The notes below the pieces were generated by a model. That model was not told the origin of the DNA. It worked only from the letters and a program-made list of their open reading frames with translations, and did not search any database. From Vigna angularis (taxonomy: Eukaryota > Streptophyta > Magnoliopsida > Fabales > Fabaceae): a stretch of 64,000 nt of DNA. Positions 22,856 through 47,146 of this stretch are shown here, one piece after another. Each line of letters starts with the position of its first letter. Position 1 is the first letter of the stretch. Position numbers and translations under genes: made by a program. The DNA is taken from the NCBI RefSeq assembly GCF_016808095.1, contig NC_068973.1, positions 15,620,501 to 15,684,500 on the forward strand, read 5' to 3'.

Positions 22856-23960
22856 AACAGTATGGCTCAACCTCTACCTCGTGAGAGGACTCTTAGGGAG
22901 ATGGATGCACCTGATTTCACTTATGAAAGCTTGTGTATCGAGTATTCTGATGAGGATGTTCCATATGTTCTCAAAACTGGACTGATCCATTTGTTGCCAA
23001 AGTTTCATGGTCTTGTAAGTCCACATAAGCATCTGAAGGAGTTCCATATTGTCTGTTCCACAATGAAGCCTTAAGATGTCCCTGAAGATCACATCTTCTT
23101 GAAGGCGTTTCCACAGTCACTAGAGAGCATGGCAAAGGATTAGTTGTACTACCTTGCACCTAGGTCCATCACTAGCTGGGATGATCTTAAGAGATTGCTC
23201 TTGGAAAAATTCTTCCCAGCATCAAGGCCCACGACCATTAGGAAAGACATTTCTAGGATTAGACAGCTCGGTGGTGAAAGCTTGTATGAATAATGAGATT
23301 TAAGAAGCTATGTGCAAGCTGCCTATACCACCAAATTTTTGAGTAGCTCCTTCTTCAACACTTCTATGAATGTTTAAATAGAATGGAGAGGAGTATGATT
23401 AATGTTGCAAATGGTGGAGCCCTTGGAGATATGATGCTTGCTGAAGTCAGGCATTTGATTGAGAAGATGACTTCTAACTTCAAATAATTTAGTGCAAGGA
23501 ATAATGATGCTATTGTTGTTAGGGGAGTTCATGATGTAGCTACTCATTCTTCCTCATCTGCAGATAAGAAGCTGGAGAGCAAGTTTGGTGACCCAGCTTG
23601 CTAGCAACTAGAAATCTGCATATGTTGCTCGCCTATGTGGCATTTGCCCTTCCAATGATCATTATACTGATGCTTGTCCATCTTTGCAACAACCAATTGG
23701 CCTAGATGCTCCTCAAGCCTATGCTGCAAACAACTACAACAACAGGCAGCCACAACAGCAACATAATTATGACTTGTCCAATAACAGATACAATCCAGGG
23801 TGGAGGAATCACCCAAATCTAAGATGATCTAATGCTCCACAGCAACAACAACAACAACCAACACCACCACCATTCCAGAATACTGTTGGTCTGAGTAGAC
23901 CGTATGTGCCTCCACCAGTCCAGCAATATCAGAGACAACAAAAATAGATACAACAAGATA
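22856..23960 (+). pseudogene. Athila-lineage gag, degenerate
   Basis: The translation reads LPKFHGLVSPHKHLKEFHIV, CSTMKP, a stop, DVPEDHIFLKAFPQSLESMA, a stop, LYYLAPRSITSWDDLKRLLL, EKFFPASRPTTIRKDISRIR and QLGGESLYE, then more stops. A Cys/His cluster (CGICPSNDHYTDACP) near 23640 is the zinc knuckle. It is followed by a Gln/Asn-rich tail (NRYNPGWRNHPNL, then poly-Gln). At least five stops lie in frame, so it is dead. Confidence 0.82.
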
Positions 23961-25969
23961 TGCTTGCATAAACAGCTCCTCAATGTTCCACTTTTGAGTC
24001 TTTTTGATGATTCTTGATTGATATGTATTTTTGGCAGTGATAAAGATTGAACCTCTCTAGCTAAATAAGCCTACCTTGTTTTAATCCTTTGATAACCGCT
24101 TTGAGTCTATGTTTTCCCATTTTTTTGTTTTGAAGCTCATGAATTAGCCTTAAGTGAAAAACCATGATCACCTTAACCTTAGGGAATTTTGGTGCTTTGG
24201 AATTGTTTTGGGAACAAGTGTGGTCTTCATTGGATTATTATAAATTGGCTAGTTGGTTTTCTTGGTTCCTCTTCTTGTTTGTTTTGTAAATATTTTATGT
24301 ATCTTGTTTCTTACAGTTTGTATAAAAAAAGAAGAAAAAGAGACAAGGCGAGAAAATAAAAAAAATAAAAAAAAATGAATGATGGAGTCAAGAACAGGAT
24401 TGAAATTAGAGGTTTTGGGTGTGCTTTTATTGAATTTTTACTTGTTCCCCATTGATCCTCTATTTCCTTTTGGTTTGTAGCTTCCTATCTATATCTTGTC
24501 CTCCTTTGTTCTTGGCCCTGTTACAACCATGAAAAGACCTTTTGATTTGAACATGCATATGTTTTGAGGGTTGATATTAGAGGCTTACAAAGTTTGTTTG
24601 TTGCTTGCTTTCTTAAGTGCATTGAGTTGAAATTGTTTACCCTAGACACTTGAGAGATACAGTGATAGTGCATCTTTTGAGGTTTTGTTGCTTTTGATTC
24701 ACCTCTTGAGCTAATTGATTATTTTTTCCATGTCTTGAATTGCTTGGATGATTTCCATGAGTACCTAGTTTCTTTGATTCTTTGTGTGTTGGATGTTGTC
24801 TACTCCTTTTCTTTTTCCAGACTCATTGAGGACAGTGTAAATATGTTTGTTTACTTATGCGTCTTGTTGTTTTTGTGTTCTGAGGTTGTTTCACTCTCTT
24901 GATGTCTTTAGAATTGTTCCTTGATTTGCGTCTTGATTTTGCCCAGGAGTGCAAAAGACTGAGTGTGGTATATTTTGATGAATAATTATTTTGTCATATT
25001 TATTTAGTTTTTCGCACCAAATTTAATTAGTGAATTGTGTGTAACTTTTCATTATTTTCTCAATTTTGCTATTTGGGCTTAATTTGACCCGTAATTCATA
25101 TTTTAAATAATTTGAATTATCTGAGCTTAATTATTCCCATTATTATTTTCAGGGTAAATTTTGGAATTATAATTGAGACTTCAAGAGGGTTGCCACATCA
25201 TTTATTATTTTGCAAATCAACATTTGTTTTTAATTTCGTTTGTAATTTTGTTTCTTTTAATTTTGGACCCTATTTGAATATTGGGCCATTTTTGGTGAAT
25301 TAGAAAGAGGTCCAAAAGAGGGGTTGACCTAGGGTGAAGTGCCCATGCAGCAGCCACCCTTAGGAACTCTTACGCATTCTCTATTTTTCGTTTTTTGTTG
25401 CTGGACGTGAACAATGCTCTCGTTTTAGGTTCTTCATTTTTTGTTTTGAAGTTTTAATTCCATTTTCGTTTTAATTCCAATTTTCGGTTTACTTTCAATT
25501 TCATTTTATAGTTTTGCCTCTACACTTACGTTTTTGGAGTTGCATTTTTGTTTTTGTTTTGTTTACTTTACTTTGTTGTTGTTTCTAATTTCGTTTCCAG
25601 TTTTGTTTTCATTTTCCCATTCCATTTCAATTTTCATTGCATTCCGTTTCTGGGTTCATTTGAGTTTCGTTTCCAATTTGTTGATTAATGCATTGTGTTC
25701 TGTTCTTGCTTGCAGTTTCGTTTCCAATAGCCTTTTCCTCTATTATTATGTTTGTAATTCGATTTTATTGTTTGCAATTGGTTTTAATGGTAGGTTAAAT
25801 CTGTTTGGTTGGTGACTAGGGATATTGTAATGTTTTCCTTGAGATTTTTGTGTTGTCATTTGATTATGTTGATGTTGTCTTGCATTATGTTTAATCTGTT
25901 TTTGCACTTGCAATTAGGACAGAGTTAGTGGTCTAATTTTTATTTAATCTTCGCTTAGTTGATTAAGCT

Positions 25970-26683
25970 GTGTGGTGTAGAATTGATTAGATATATGCAT
26001 TATGTTTGCTTAATTCGCAATTTTGAAGACCGGATTAACCTTCGGTTAGTCTGTTATTTCGTGTTGGATTAGAAGTGAGAGTAGTGTGTAATTTGTTGTT
26101 AATCAAGGATAGGGAACATTGCAATTGAACTAGTGACCAACCATTTTTAATTTGTGTTAATTGTTCAGTTAATCTTAGTTCACACAATCTGTTAAACCCC
26201 CATACTATGTGTTTGATCCTTTGACTGAACCACATTTGGTCCTTGAGAGACGATCTAGGAGTCATTTCCTAGTTACTGCATTGAATCTACAATATTAATT
26301 TGAGTCGAGCGCGACATCGACGATCTGTGGCGCAAAATTGATTAAATATGTGCATTGCGTTTGCTTAATTCGCTTTTACGAAAACCGTTTTAGTCTTCGC
26401 TTAGTTGGATAATTCGTGTTGGATTAAGGGTGAGAGGAGTGAGTAATTATTGCTAATCAGGAATGAGAAACATTGTAATTGAACTAGTGACCAACCATTT
26501 TTAATCAGTGTTTAATTTACGTTAATTAGTCTGTTAATTCCAATTCATAATATGTTCAAAACCCCCACTACGTGTTTGATCCTTTGAAGAAACCAAAATT
26601 GGTCCTTGAAAGATGACCTAGGAGTCATTGCCTAGTATACTACATTTAATTTGCAACATTAATTTGAGTTGAGCGCGACATCG
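25970..26683 (+). repeat. Tandem duplication of an LTR-terminal block
   Basis: Two diverged copies of about 345 bp lie in tandem, about 25970-26320 and 26325-26683. Shared blocks include GAACTAGTGACCAACCATTT, ACGTGTTTGATCCTTTGA-like sequence and TTGAGTCGAGCGCGACATCG or its close variant. Confidence 0.8.
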
Positions 26684-26789
26684 ACATCAGTCCATCTTGG
26701 AGTAGATGGTTTCGATCGTCTACTTGCCTAAGAAACCCAAAACTCCAAACTGGCTGTAAACAACTCCTTGTGGGTGGCTTGAAAGTAGA

Positions 26790-27454
26790 GGAACGTCTTA
26801 TTCACTATTTAATTGTTTGGGTCTTATGCCTGCGAGCCACCAATCATGTTCATTGTTCTGAACAAGATCTCATTGTAATCTAAGGGCTTCTAAATCATAT
26901 TCATATTGATTGGCCCTCTCTCATTGTTGACACCATGATGAAGGCGTAGAGATATCCAATCTATCATTCACCCTATGCCCTTCTTGTGTCAAGAATCCTT
27001 GAATACAAAGGAATGAATGTTGTTGGAAAAAAACACACTTGCCATTCAAGCAACTGGTTCTAAAATTTGAGAAACCATCTTGCGCCATATGAGTTTTGTT
27101 GCTCGTGGAAACATCTTTATTCATAAAGATGAAGCACGAAATGAAGATGATGATGATGATGAAGATGCTCATATGGCTGAACTTGTAAATGTAGCTGATC
27201 CATCTCAAATTGGTCCCTCAGATGTTCCTTCATCCTCCTATCTCTCAATTGAAGAACAAATTGCCAATTTAACTAGACACATGAAGCAAATGAGTACTCT
27301 ACAACAATCTCGACATGAAGAACTAATGGAGCTACATCACTCTCATCATGAATATTTGTGTGAACGTTTAGATGATTTTGATATTAGGCTTGGTAATATT
27401 AAGAGTCACTATAACCTTAATCCTCCTGATAATCCTCCTAGTCCTTCTTTTTAA
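26790..27454 (+). pseudogene. Putative plant transposon protein (PF20167-like) C-terminal part
   Basis: The degenerate upstream part translates as ERLIHYLIVWVLCLRATNHV and SPYALLVSRILEYKGMNVV with stops between. The open 124-residue tail (27080-27454) has an acidic run (EARNEDDDDDEDAHM), a coiled-coil segment (SIEEQIANLTRHMKQMSTLQ) and a proline-rich end. This domain family is found in plant retroelement-like ORFs; its function is unknown. Element H carries a relative at 58795-59884. Confidence 0.6.
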
Positions 27455-27787
27455 ACATTATTGTACTTTTTTTAGGCATTGCATCTTTGTTTCCTTGTAT
27501 CCTTACTGTTTTAAATTCTAATGTACTTGTCTCTCTCATGTTAAATCAAAATTATTTTGACATTTATTAATTAATTATTTTGTTGAGGGGGAGCTTTTAT
27601 TAAGGGGGAGTCTCTGCTACTAATGATCCTTTTGCTTATGATCAAAAAGGGGGAGAAACAACATAAATGTGTTTTTATTGTTTAAAGCTATTAATACTTG
27701 TGTCTTATTTAAGTAAAAAAGAATGTATGATAGAGAAAAGTGTTTTTAACAAAGATGATTTTTTATCATCATAAAAAAGGGGGAGAT

Positions 27788-28712
27788 TGTTGCCAATAAG
27801 AAGCATTGATGCTTTGAAGAGATTTGGATGATGACGCACTTGAAGACTTGAAGAGACTCTCAAATACATTGTTAAAGTATCTTTTGTAGAAACATTTGTA
27901 TTATGCTTTGTCTTTCAGTTGTAAGCACTTAGAAGTCATGTAACTTATTCTTTTTTATTGATTTCTTGCGGCAATAATTGATTATCACGGGGGATAATCG
28001 ATTATCATAAGTAAATTTAGAAAAGGCTTCCTCATAATCAATTATCTCCACAAGTTATAAATTGTCCAGGATTCGACAATAATCAATTATCACCAAGGAT
28101 AATCGATTATCATGGTTTTCAAAACCCATAACGTCCTAAAATAATTTATTATCACTTTTGATAATCGATTATCTTTGGCAGTTGGAAGCTGACTTTTCAT
28201 TTTCTAACCCCTGACCTATAAATAGAAGTCTCCTAAACCTTTCTAAGTTTACCAAAACTATTGAGAACGCAGAATTGGCTATGAGGAAATTCTTGAGTTT
28301 AAGTGTTAGCCTGATCAAAATCTAGAAGAAGGAGAGCTTTGTTTTAGTGTGTCTAAAGGTGCAAGCGATTCTCTACCAAGTTGTTCAAGCTGGTGATCAT
28401 TCACTCGTGTGTCGAAGGACGGTATTTTCTTTACTGTGTATTTCCTTTTTCATCTTGTAAACATCAAAGTGATTTTTAGGGAAAGGTTAATAACTCTTTT
28501 AAAGTAGTTAACAACTCGACGTAGAATCTTTTGATTCGAACGAGTATAAAAATCCTTTGTATAATTTTCCTTTTCTCTACATGTCCTTACTTTAAACTGT
28601 TCAAAGAAATTTCTAAAATCTTGTTTTTAATAGCACTCATTCACCCTCCTTCTTAGTTTTGTGTCTGTTTACATGCTTCTAAACATTCCACTGCGCGATA
28701 CCAATTCCAACA
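27788..28712 (+). repeat. SIRE-type Copia LTR, about 925 bp
   Basis: The LTR starts TGTTGCCAATAAG right after a polypurine tract and ends AATTCCAACA. It contains several copies of the palindrome-like ATAATCGATTATC. A stretch resembling a leader precedes the end. Confidence 0.75.
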
Positions 28713-28769
28713 ACCCCAACGAGTTAAGTGTAAAATGTTTTAATTCTCTTTAGAATTTACAATCAAACA

Positions 28770-29010
28770 GCACTAGTGCAGTCGAGGGAAACGACAACGG
28801 TTATTTTTAGCTATAGACAGCGGTTTCGCAACCGAGGCATATACAGACGAGGCAAAAAGAGATAGGCTTTTTGCCTCGGTTGTAAACCGAGGCATAAAGG
28901 AGTAGGATTTTGCCTCGGTTCACAAATAACCGAAGCAATATAATTTTTTTTTTATATTTTTTTTTTCTCGAAGAACTTTTCGCCTTGGTTCCTACTGAAC
29001 TGAGGCAATA
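28770..29010 (+). mobile_element. CACTA transposon end with subterminal hairpin repeats
   Basis: It starts CACTAGTGCAGTCGAGG at 28770. It then has repeated inverted motifs in which GCCTCGGTT faces AACCGAGGCA (about 28830-29005). These are the terminal and subterminal features of En/Spm (CACTA) elements in legumes. No transposase or opposite end is found nearby, so it is a fragment or short derivative. Confidence 0.7.
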
Positions 29011-30042
29011 TCTCCACAATACAAAAAATAAAGTGTGCAAATGATGGTTACTAACTATTTCATTTTAGAATAAAATAACTATACAACATAAAAAACTATT
29101 TCAACATGAATTTTGCCGAAATCAGATCCTTTCAAAAGGCTGGGCAGCATAATCTTCAACTGGCATCCACTGAATGAAAAAAGGCTGGGCACCATAATCT
29201 TCAACATAAAAAACTATCTCAATAACTCCTCTTTGTTCATTTCCCTTTTCGGGAAATGTTATTTTTGTTCCATTCTTCCAACCTAGCTTTTATCTCAATT
29301 GTCAAGATTTCCTCTACTGTGATGGGTCTCCTGCTAACAAGATAACATGCACCAGATTAGGTAGTCATAATCACACTAATATCAAAGATTTCAGACATAA
29401 TTTCATAATTCATCATACATTCCATAGGAAATTTCTACAAGATGATTCTTCCATGTTGAAAATAAAGACTTTTCTCCTGAATGTTTGACACTCACGGAAT
29501 ACAAATGACTATAACTTGTGCCAACAAGAATGAAAAATGAAATTCACTATGGGTTACCAAGCAATAAAAAGAAAAAACATACAGTCACATACTCACATTT
29601 CCAACTAAAATGCTTACAATCAGCACCCGTGAGAGTGAAAGAACCACTGAAGAAATGGTATAAACAACATCTGCACCGTTTTGCTAGTTATAAGGAGTTG
29701 CAAATGAAATGGTAAAAACAACATCTGCACATCTTGTTTTTAATTATCAGGAAATTAACAAAGTGAAAGGTGAAATTATCTGCACATTCTCAATTGATAC
29801 ATGCGCTTCCATTTCTGAGGCTGAATATGAATGTCAGAGGATAGAGGTTCCAACATGCATACAAGAAAACCCAAAATTTTATCAGCAGGAAGACAAGAAA
29901 ACCCTCGCCACCGTCATCGGTTTCCTCGCCACCCTCGCCCCTACTTGACATCGGTAATCTGCATAGAGTAGAGTAGATATGCATGCAGGAAAATATGTCA
30001 TTTTTCTCATCACTTTTGTTGTTTTTAAACATTGTGCATTTA
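29011..30042. other. Intergenic sequence, no gene seen
   Basis: There are short internal repeats (AAATGGTA-AAACAACATCTGCAC twice, near 29655 and 29708; AAGGCTGGGCA twice, near 29136 and 29182) but no supported gene. Confidence 0.5.
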
Positions 30043-30338
30043 CACTTTGTTCACTTGAATGGATTTGAGGGAGAGTGATTGAATGGATTTGAGAGGATTT
30101 GAAGGTAAATTTTTGTTGTTTATTTGAGTGGATTTTGGATGTAAGTTAGTGGATTTGAAAGTAACTTTTTTTAACCTGTTACATCAATCAAATCCTACAC
30201 TAATTCTCACAAACTTTACTTCCAAATCCACTCTCACTTCCTCTAAAATTCACTCAAATAAACAACAAAATATTTACCTTCAAATCCTCTCAAATCCATT
30301 CAATCACTCTCCCCCAAATCCATTCAAGTGAACAAAGT
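30043..30338. mobile_element. Foldback (MITE-like) element of about 296 bp
   Basis: Long inverted repeats: ACTTTGTTCACTTGAATGG at the left is mirrored by CCATTCAAGTGAACAAAGT at the right. Pairing continues for well over 100 bp (GGATTTGAGAGGATTTGAAGG against CCTTCAAATCCTCTCAAATC). It has no coding capacity. No clear target duplication was found, so the superfamily is open. Confidence 0.75.
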
Positions 30339-33117
30339 CTTAATGACATTTAATGCATGCTCAAAATGGCAAAGTGCTTTTCAAGTTTTCTACTATTCAA
30401 GCAACATTTGATCGTTTAAGCTTTTCATTAAGATACCAAGTAGTTGATAAAGACTTCATCATTGAATGAAGAAGATTGTTTGGCACATAGAGTCATTTAG
30501 CCTATGTAAACGCTTCTTTAAGTTATCTCTGTTTCGTTCAAAAATGTGTTTAGCAAAGTTTCTTTCATTACAAGTTTTTGGACATCGTTTAAGACTTATA
30601 GCGTAGTTTCTAAAAACATTTTTTGACACTTTTATCTATCAAGACATATTGAGAGGTTGTTTGATCATTGTTTGGCAATGTATAACATTAGTTGCATTCA
30701 GGAAGACTCTCATTGATGCATTTATTGGAGAAACCATTTAGTGGTTCGTCTGTTCATGTATTGGTGTGTTTACTAAATCTTTTCTTAAGGTATTTAGTTT
30801 TCAAAAAGCTTTTTCATAAAGCACTTATATTTTAGCTGTATTACTTATCTAATGATAACATTTTGTCATATACTCATTTCTTTTATTGTTGTTTGTTAAA
30901 CTTCAAAATATATGAGGACGTTTAGTCAGTTTAATCTTATAGACAATATTTTCTTAACAAAACCATCAATTTTATTACCCATCTGCTGAGAATGAACGTA
31001 AGCCATGCACTACTGACTACACCTTTCCATCTAAAGTTTCATGTGTTGCCCCAAAACATATAATACCAAAGTTAACACTACCCACATCAACCACAAATCA
31101 AATCTACAACCACACTAAAGACACATTCTCTCCCTCATTCTTTTCTCTTCCGTAAGGCTCCTCATTTAAACCATGCACACCTAGGTCTCCATCTCTTATC
31201 CTCCTTCACGTAAGAACCAAGAACACAACCCCATGCCTTCACGTAACATCCCCCTTTCCCACGTAAAGAACACCAAGAATTCAGAGTAGAATATGTTTCA
31301 TACAATACCTAGTTTGAAACATTAGTAGGAAGCAAAAGAACAAAGACTAACATGTATCATAACACCATGGTTCCAATGAAACAAAGGAAAAGAAACTACC
31401 TAATCAAAGTACCTAAGCTAGATAAAGGAAAGTGAAACACCGACCAAACCAACTCCCACATATAAAGACAAACCTAAGTTAGCACCCACTAATATTCTTT
31501 AAGGCTTTCCTCATATAACCCTAATCTTCTTTACGACTTTCCTCATGCAACCCTAATCACCCTTCTGAATCGTTACTACTCAATTCTCACATGCATATGA
31601 CCAATACAAACACAGAAAACATAACCCCTGAACTGAACCTCAGTTCTGTATGAGTGGTTTACAACACCAAAACCCCACGATTTGCACAAGGATCACATGA
31701 TCTAGGCTACATACATCATACACAATCACAAACATAGAGAGTTAGTGCCCTTTACTTGGATGAATTCAAACCTTCCTCCTTTGCTTCACGTCTACGACCT
31801 TAAAGTCCCATTCTTCAAGCTCTTTCTTCCTCTTCAATGTCTTCCTACGGTGCATAAACAATCCCTCCACGATTTCGTTCTCTCTTCCTCACAACTCTCT
31901 CCCTCTCTTTCTCAGTTTTTCTCCCTTCACCGATTCTCCCTCCTTATTTATGTATGCCCATTCTCCACAAAAAACAAACACTAGAAGATAAACTCTTGCC
32001 TTTTATCTTCATGGCCCAATCCTTTTTTCTTTAATCTCTTGAAGATATCTATAACTACCTTTATTTTTTTTTTCTGTTATAGTTTCATATTTCTCTTTCT
32101 GATAGAAGGTTACGCTTCTTCTCACATGAGTCCTACATGCACATTTTTCCTTTCTATTTAAAAACACAACTATCCTATCTTATGCAGTCTCACGTTCCAT
32201 CTCTTTAGTTATGTATATTATTCCTTTGCATACATTCACGCTTTCAACTTACACTTCTGTTTTAGAAACCTTTTGATTTCATGCACCTTTTTTTTCTCTC
32301 TCACTTTTAAAGTCGAATCAAAGATTCATATTAATATATATTACACACTACAATTTTTCACGTGCAATTCTCTTTATTTCATAAGACCTTTAGGCACCAC
32401 TCGGTCAAACCTTTTTAAAAAACCAATACCCACTGGTGGGGCCACTTTTGTCATGAACCAAAAAATTATAAACCCATCATGGTCCCACATACATAAAAAC
32501 AAAATGGCCCAAGAGAAATTTGGTCATGTCAAGTTTCGTGACCTAGTCCATACATCCTACTAACGGGGTTTCACCCTAAACATCCAACCCCTTCTCCATA
32601 CACCTCCAAATTTTTACAAAATACCCAAATCGCCTCTATTTAAAAGCTTTTAATATTTAAAAAAACGAAAAAAAAAGAATGATCAAAGATTCCTTTGAAA
32701 ATAACTTTGTCAGTGCAAATTTTTGGCACAGATATTTCTCTCAGATCTCATTCTTTATCTCTATTCTCGCTTCTCTCTTCCTCTCCTTGCATTCTTTTGG
32801 TTCCTAGCATACATAGAGCTTTGTTTGGTATTGTTCGTGCATCAACACAGTCACTTTGACCCTAAAGGTTGGTGCATAGTCAAGCATATTTCTCTCTTGC
32901 ATCGAATATCATTCTCTCTTTCGATTCTCACTTTGCTTCGTTTCTTTGTCACTTTTGCTTCCAGGCACACACATGAAATTTCATGTTCTTCATGGAGGTT
33001 GAAGTTGATTTTCTTCGTGCAGCCACACAACCACACACTGTTTCGTGTTTGCCACTCGTCTTCGTGCATTGCTCATTGCCTAGGTTGGTGCATTTGTTTT
33101 TTTCAATTTTATAGTAT
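30339..33117. other. Intergenic sequence, no gene supported
   Basis: The sequence is pyrimidine-rich from about 31140 on. Short ORFs here show no recognisable domain. It may be LTR or leader sequence of the relic that follows, but I see no boundary. Confidence 0.45.
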
Positions 33118-33119
33118 GT

Positions 33120-34100
33120 TGTAATTATGGTAGAAGACCTACTGCTTTTGCTTGCAAAAGGTGTACAAATGTTCAACCTAATGTTCATGCTGAGGAGTAT
33201 GAAGATGTCAGGTTTGAGGAGGATGTAATTTAGGAGCATCCACTTGAGGAGCATGATATTGAGGAGGAGGACCATCAGGATGTTCCTGAAGGTGCATTTA
33301 GTGGAAGTCGAGTACAAGATTCAGTATTGATACATTACGTGAACTGTGTTACTTATGCGATATGGCATGGTCAGGTAAGTGCAAAACTTTAATTAATATG
33401 GTTATTGTTTAGTTGAAATAAATTTTATATTAAATATTATTGTTTAGGACTGGGTGGAGATCAACTTGATCTCCCATAGGAAGAAGTTAAACAAACTAGG
33501 ATCCTGCTTCGAAGGCATTAGAGAAATCATGTATGGTTCCAGTTTAATGTCTCTGGCTGACATCTCATATAACTACGTCAATAGGGGTCTACTGTTGGCA
33601 TTCGTGGAGAGATTTCATTTCGAGACCAACAATTTCCATCTCCCGTGGGTGAGATGTCGATGACTTTGGATGATGTGTCATCATTGTTGTACCTCCCGGT
33701 TCTAGGGCAATTTATTAATCTAGAGGAAGTGGACTTTAAAGAAAGTCGACGCGCCATTGTCGAGCTTTTAGGCGTATTTGGCGGGAGAGCTAGTGTTGAG
33801 TTGCATGTAGCTCATGATGCGAAAGTCAGACTAAGCTGACTTTGAGACATATATGCTAAGCATTGTGAGGAGTAGTAGTGGGAGTACGCTACCCGGACAT
33901 ATTTGTTGCATCTAGTTGGATGCACTATATTTGCTGATAAGACTACCACGTTCATTCACATATCTTACCTTTTGCTCTTTAGAGACATACACGGATGTGG
34001 CCAATATGCTTGGGGTGTTGTTGCACTAACGTATATGTATGAGCAGCTAAGAGATGCCAACTTGGCTTCAACATCTGATATAGGGAGAATCAGATTTTGA
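33120..34100 (+). pseudogene. MAIN-like plant mobile domain (PMD) gene relic
   Basis: The translation includes RRPTAFA, a stop inside an acidic region (FEEDVI then TAG), DSVLIHYVNCVTYAIWHGQ, an intron-like gap with GT-AG ends (33376-33448), then WVEINLISHRKKLNKLG and RGLLLAFVERFHFETNNFHL. One base is missing near 33647, so the PVGEMSMTLDDVSSLLYLP segment is in another frame. Then come a TGA near 33837 and LLHLVGCTIFADKTTTFIH and YAWGVVALTYMYEQLRDANL. This matches the plant mobile domain of MAIN-like proteins, often spread by transposable elements. Stops and the frameshift show it is dead. Confidence 0.78.
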
Positions 34101-34890
34101 GATTCGATGTTCTCCCTTCCGCATTTCGATATCCGAGGCATACACATCTTCATATCAATTTTGAAATTTTCATAATTTTTTTATATCAATTTTAAATAAA
34201 TTTATTTTTTTATTAAATTAAATAAATTCATACAAATTATTTTATACAAAAAACTATAACTGATACAAAAATTTAATATTTAAAATAAAATTAAAAGATA
34301 AATAACTAATACAAATAATTCAACATTTACACATAATCTATTCAAGTTAAGAAAACTAAACTAAACATTTAAAAATTATCTAACTAAACAATTTAAAAAT
34401 TATCTAACTAAACAATTTAAAATAATGTAATAAACAATAATTAAACATTACAAACCAACATTCAAAAACATGAATCGGATATGAGAATCTAATTCATGTT
34501 TTGCACTCCGAATTTGAAGGACCACTGAAAGAAAGAAAGGAAGGAAAAAAATGAAATGGCGGTGCAGAATGAAGGCTATATCCGACGTTTCGTTAATGAA
34601 TGCACTGAATCCCTAAACCATTTCCGTCAAAATGACTTAATGCATAACCATTTCAACAAACTTATTGTAAGGATATTTATGAAATTTGGAAATGTAGATG
34701 AAATAGTTGGAGGTGTATGGTGAAACATCCCTACTAATATACCCCAGTCACCAAGCCATAAGCTTTTCATTAAAAAATACTCAAAACATAATCATATAAA
34801 TCATATAAAATGCACCATTTATTTATTCATCCATAATCTTTAATACGAAACCATACAAAAACTAATTTATTTTATTTTATATTTGTTTTC

Positions 34891-34921
<31 letters not shown>

Positions 34922-35780
34922 CGGCTTCTACAAATATTCTTTCCTTTTACATATTTTAAAAAACATTATATTATATTAATGATGAAAATACACGCGTGTC
35001 CAATTATTTTATAATAAAAATAAAAATTATTATTATTATGAAAATAAACATAAATAAATTTTATAATTTTAGTAGTTTTTATTTAAGAAGGATAATTATT
35101 TTAGTTTACAAAATGGTTAAAATGATCAAATTAAAAATAAATTTTAAATAGAATCATTTATAGAACAAAATTATTAAAATAATTATTTAAATTTATAAAA
35201 GCTATTATTTGAAAATAAAATTGGTAAAAAATGTGTACACTAAAAAGAATAATCATTTTTATACAATGATATAGGTACAAAATGATATATATTAGTGAAA
35301 ATATATGCATGTATATTTTTTTTTTTTGTTTTTATGATAAGAAAGAATTATATTTTTATAATTATTAAAGAATATAATCAATGTAAATGATTTTTATAAT
35401 TATATTATAGGTAAATAATTAAATTTTAAAAAATAATTATATTATTTAAAAAGTAAAATAATAAAATAATTTATACTAATAAAGATAAATTATTTAAAAA
35501 ATATATATACACAAAAAATAATTATAAAGCGATAGAAAAACCATTCTTTTTCTTAACTGTTATAGATTTATTAAAAGTTATAAATATAATACTGTTATTA
35601 GTGGTTTCAAGTAATGATTTAACATTTTTTAATCAATGTCATATAATATTAAACCTAAAATATAGACTTAAATTAAACAAATTGATACAAGGACCTGTTA
35701 TTATGAGAATTAACTTCAAGTGGAAAGAGAAGGGTTTGCGAAATAGCTTACGGTTGCACTCCTAAAACCTCGTAACTGCA
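34101..35780. other. AT-rich intergenic region upstream of ELP3
   Basis: Very AT-rich, with short TA runs (34895-34911) and poly-T tracts. It probably includes the ELP3 promoter near 35690-35780, but no element is distinct enough to call. Confidence 0.5.
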
Positions 35781-35804
35781 TTCGTTTGGGTTTTCCCTGT
35801 GTCT

Positions 35805-47146
<11,342 letters not shown>

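Larger units (their letters stand above)
22757..26690 (+). mobile_element. Athila-like Ty3 element relic: gag followed directly by 3' non-coding and LTR-like sequence
   Basis: A gag relic (about 22856-23960) is followed by about 1 kb of T-rich non-coding sequence and then LTR-like sequence from about 24970, with no protease, RT or integrase. The LTR-like part ends in a tandemly duplicated block carrying GAGCGCGACATCGAC. Such gag-plus-3'-end structures fit a non-autonomous or internally deleted Athila-lineage element. Exact LTR borders could not be set. Confidence 0.65.
26700..28712 (+). mobile_element. SIRE-like Copia 3' end carrying a plant-transposon-protein ORF
   Basis: An ORF of the putative-plant-transposon-protein type (about 26790-27454, degenerate at its start) is followed by G-rich tracts typical of SIRE 3' regions (GAGGGGGAGC, TAAGGGGGAGTC, AAAAGGGGGAGA) and then an LTR (27788-28712). 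No gag or pol is seen upstream; the Athila-like relic ends there. It is therefore a 3' fragment. Confidence 0.65.

Noticed and set aside
25112..25815. Hydrophobic Phe/Leu-rich ORFs that look like membrane proteins
   Set aside because: T-rich LTR-like DNA gives Phe/Leu-rich translations; no start context or homology.
31745..33124. Short Ser/Leu-rich ORFs upstream of the MAIN-like relic
   Set aside because: Pyrimidine-rich DNA; no domain, no conserved motif.
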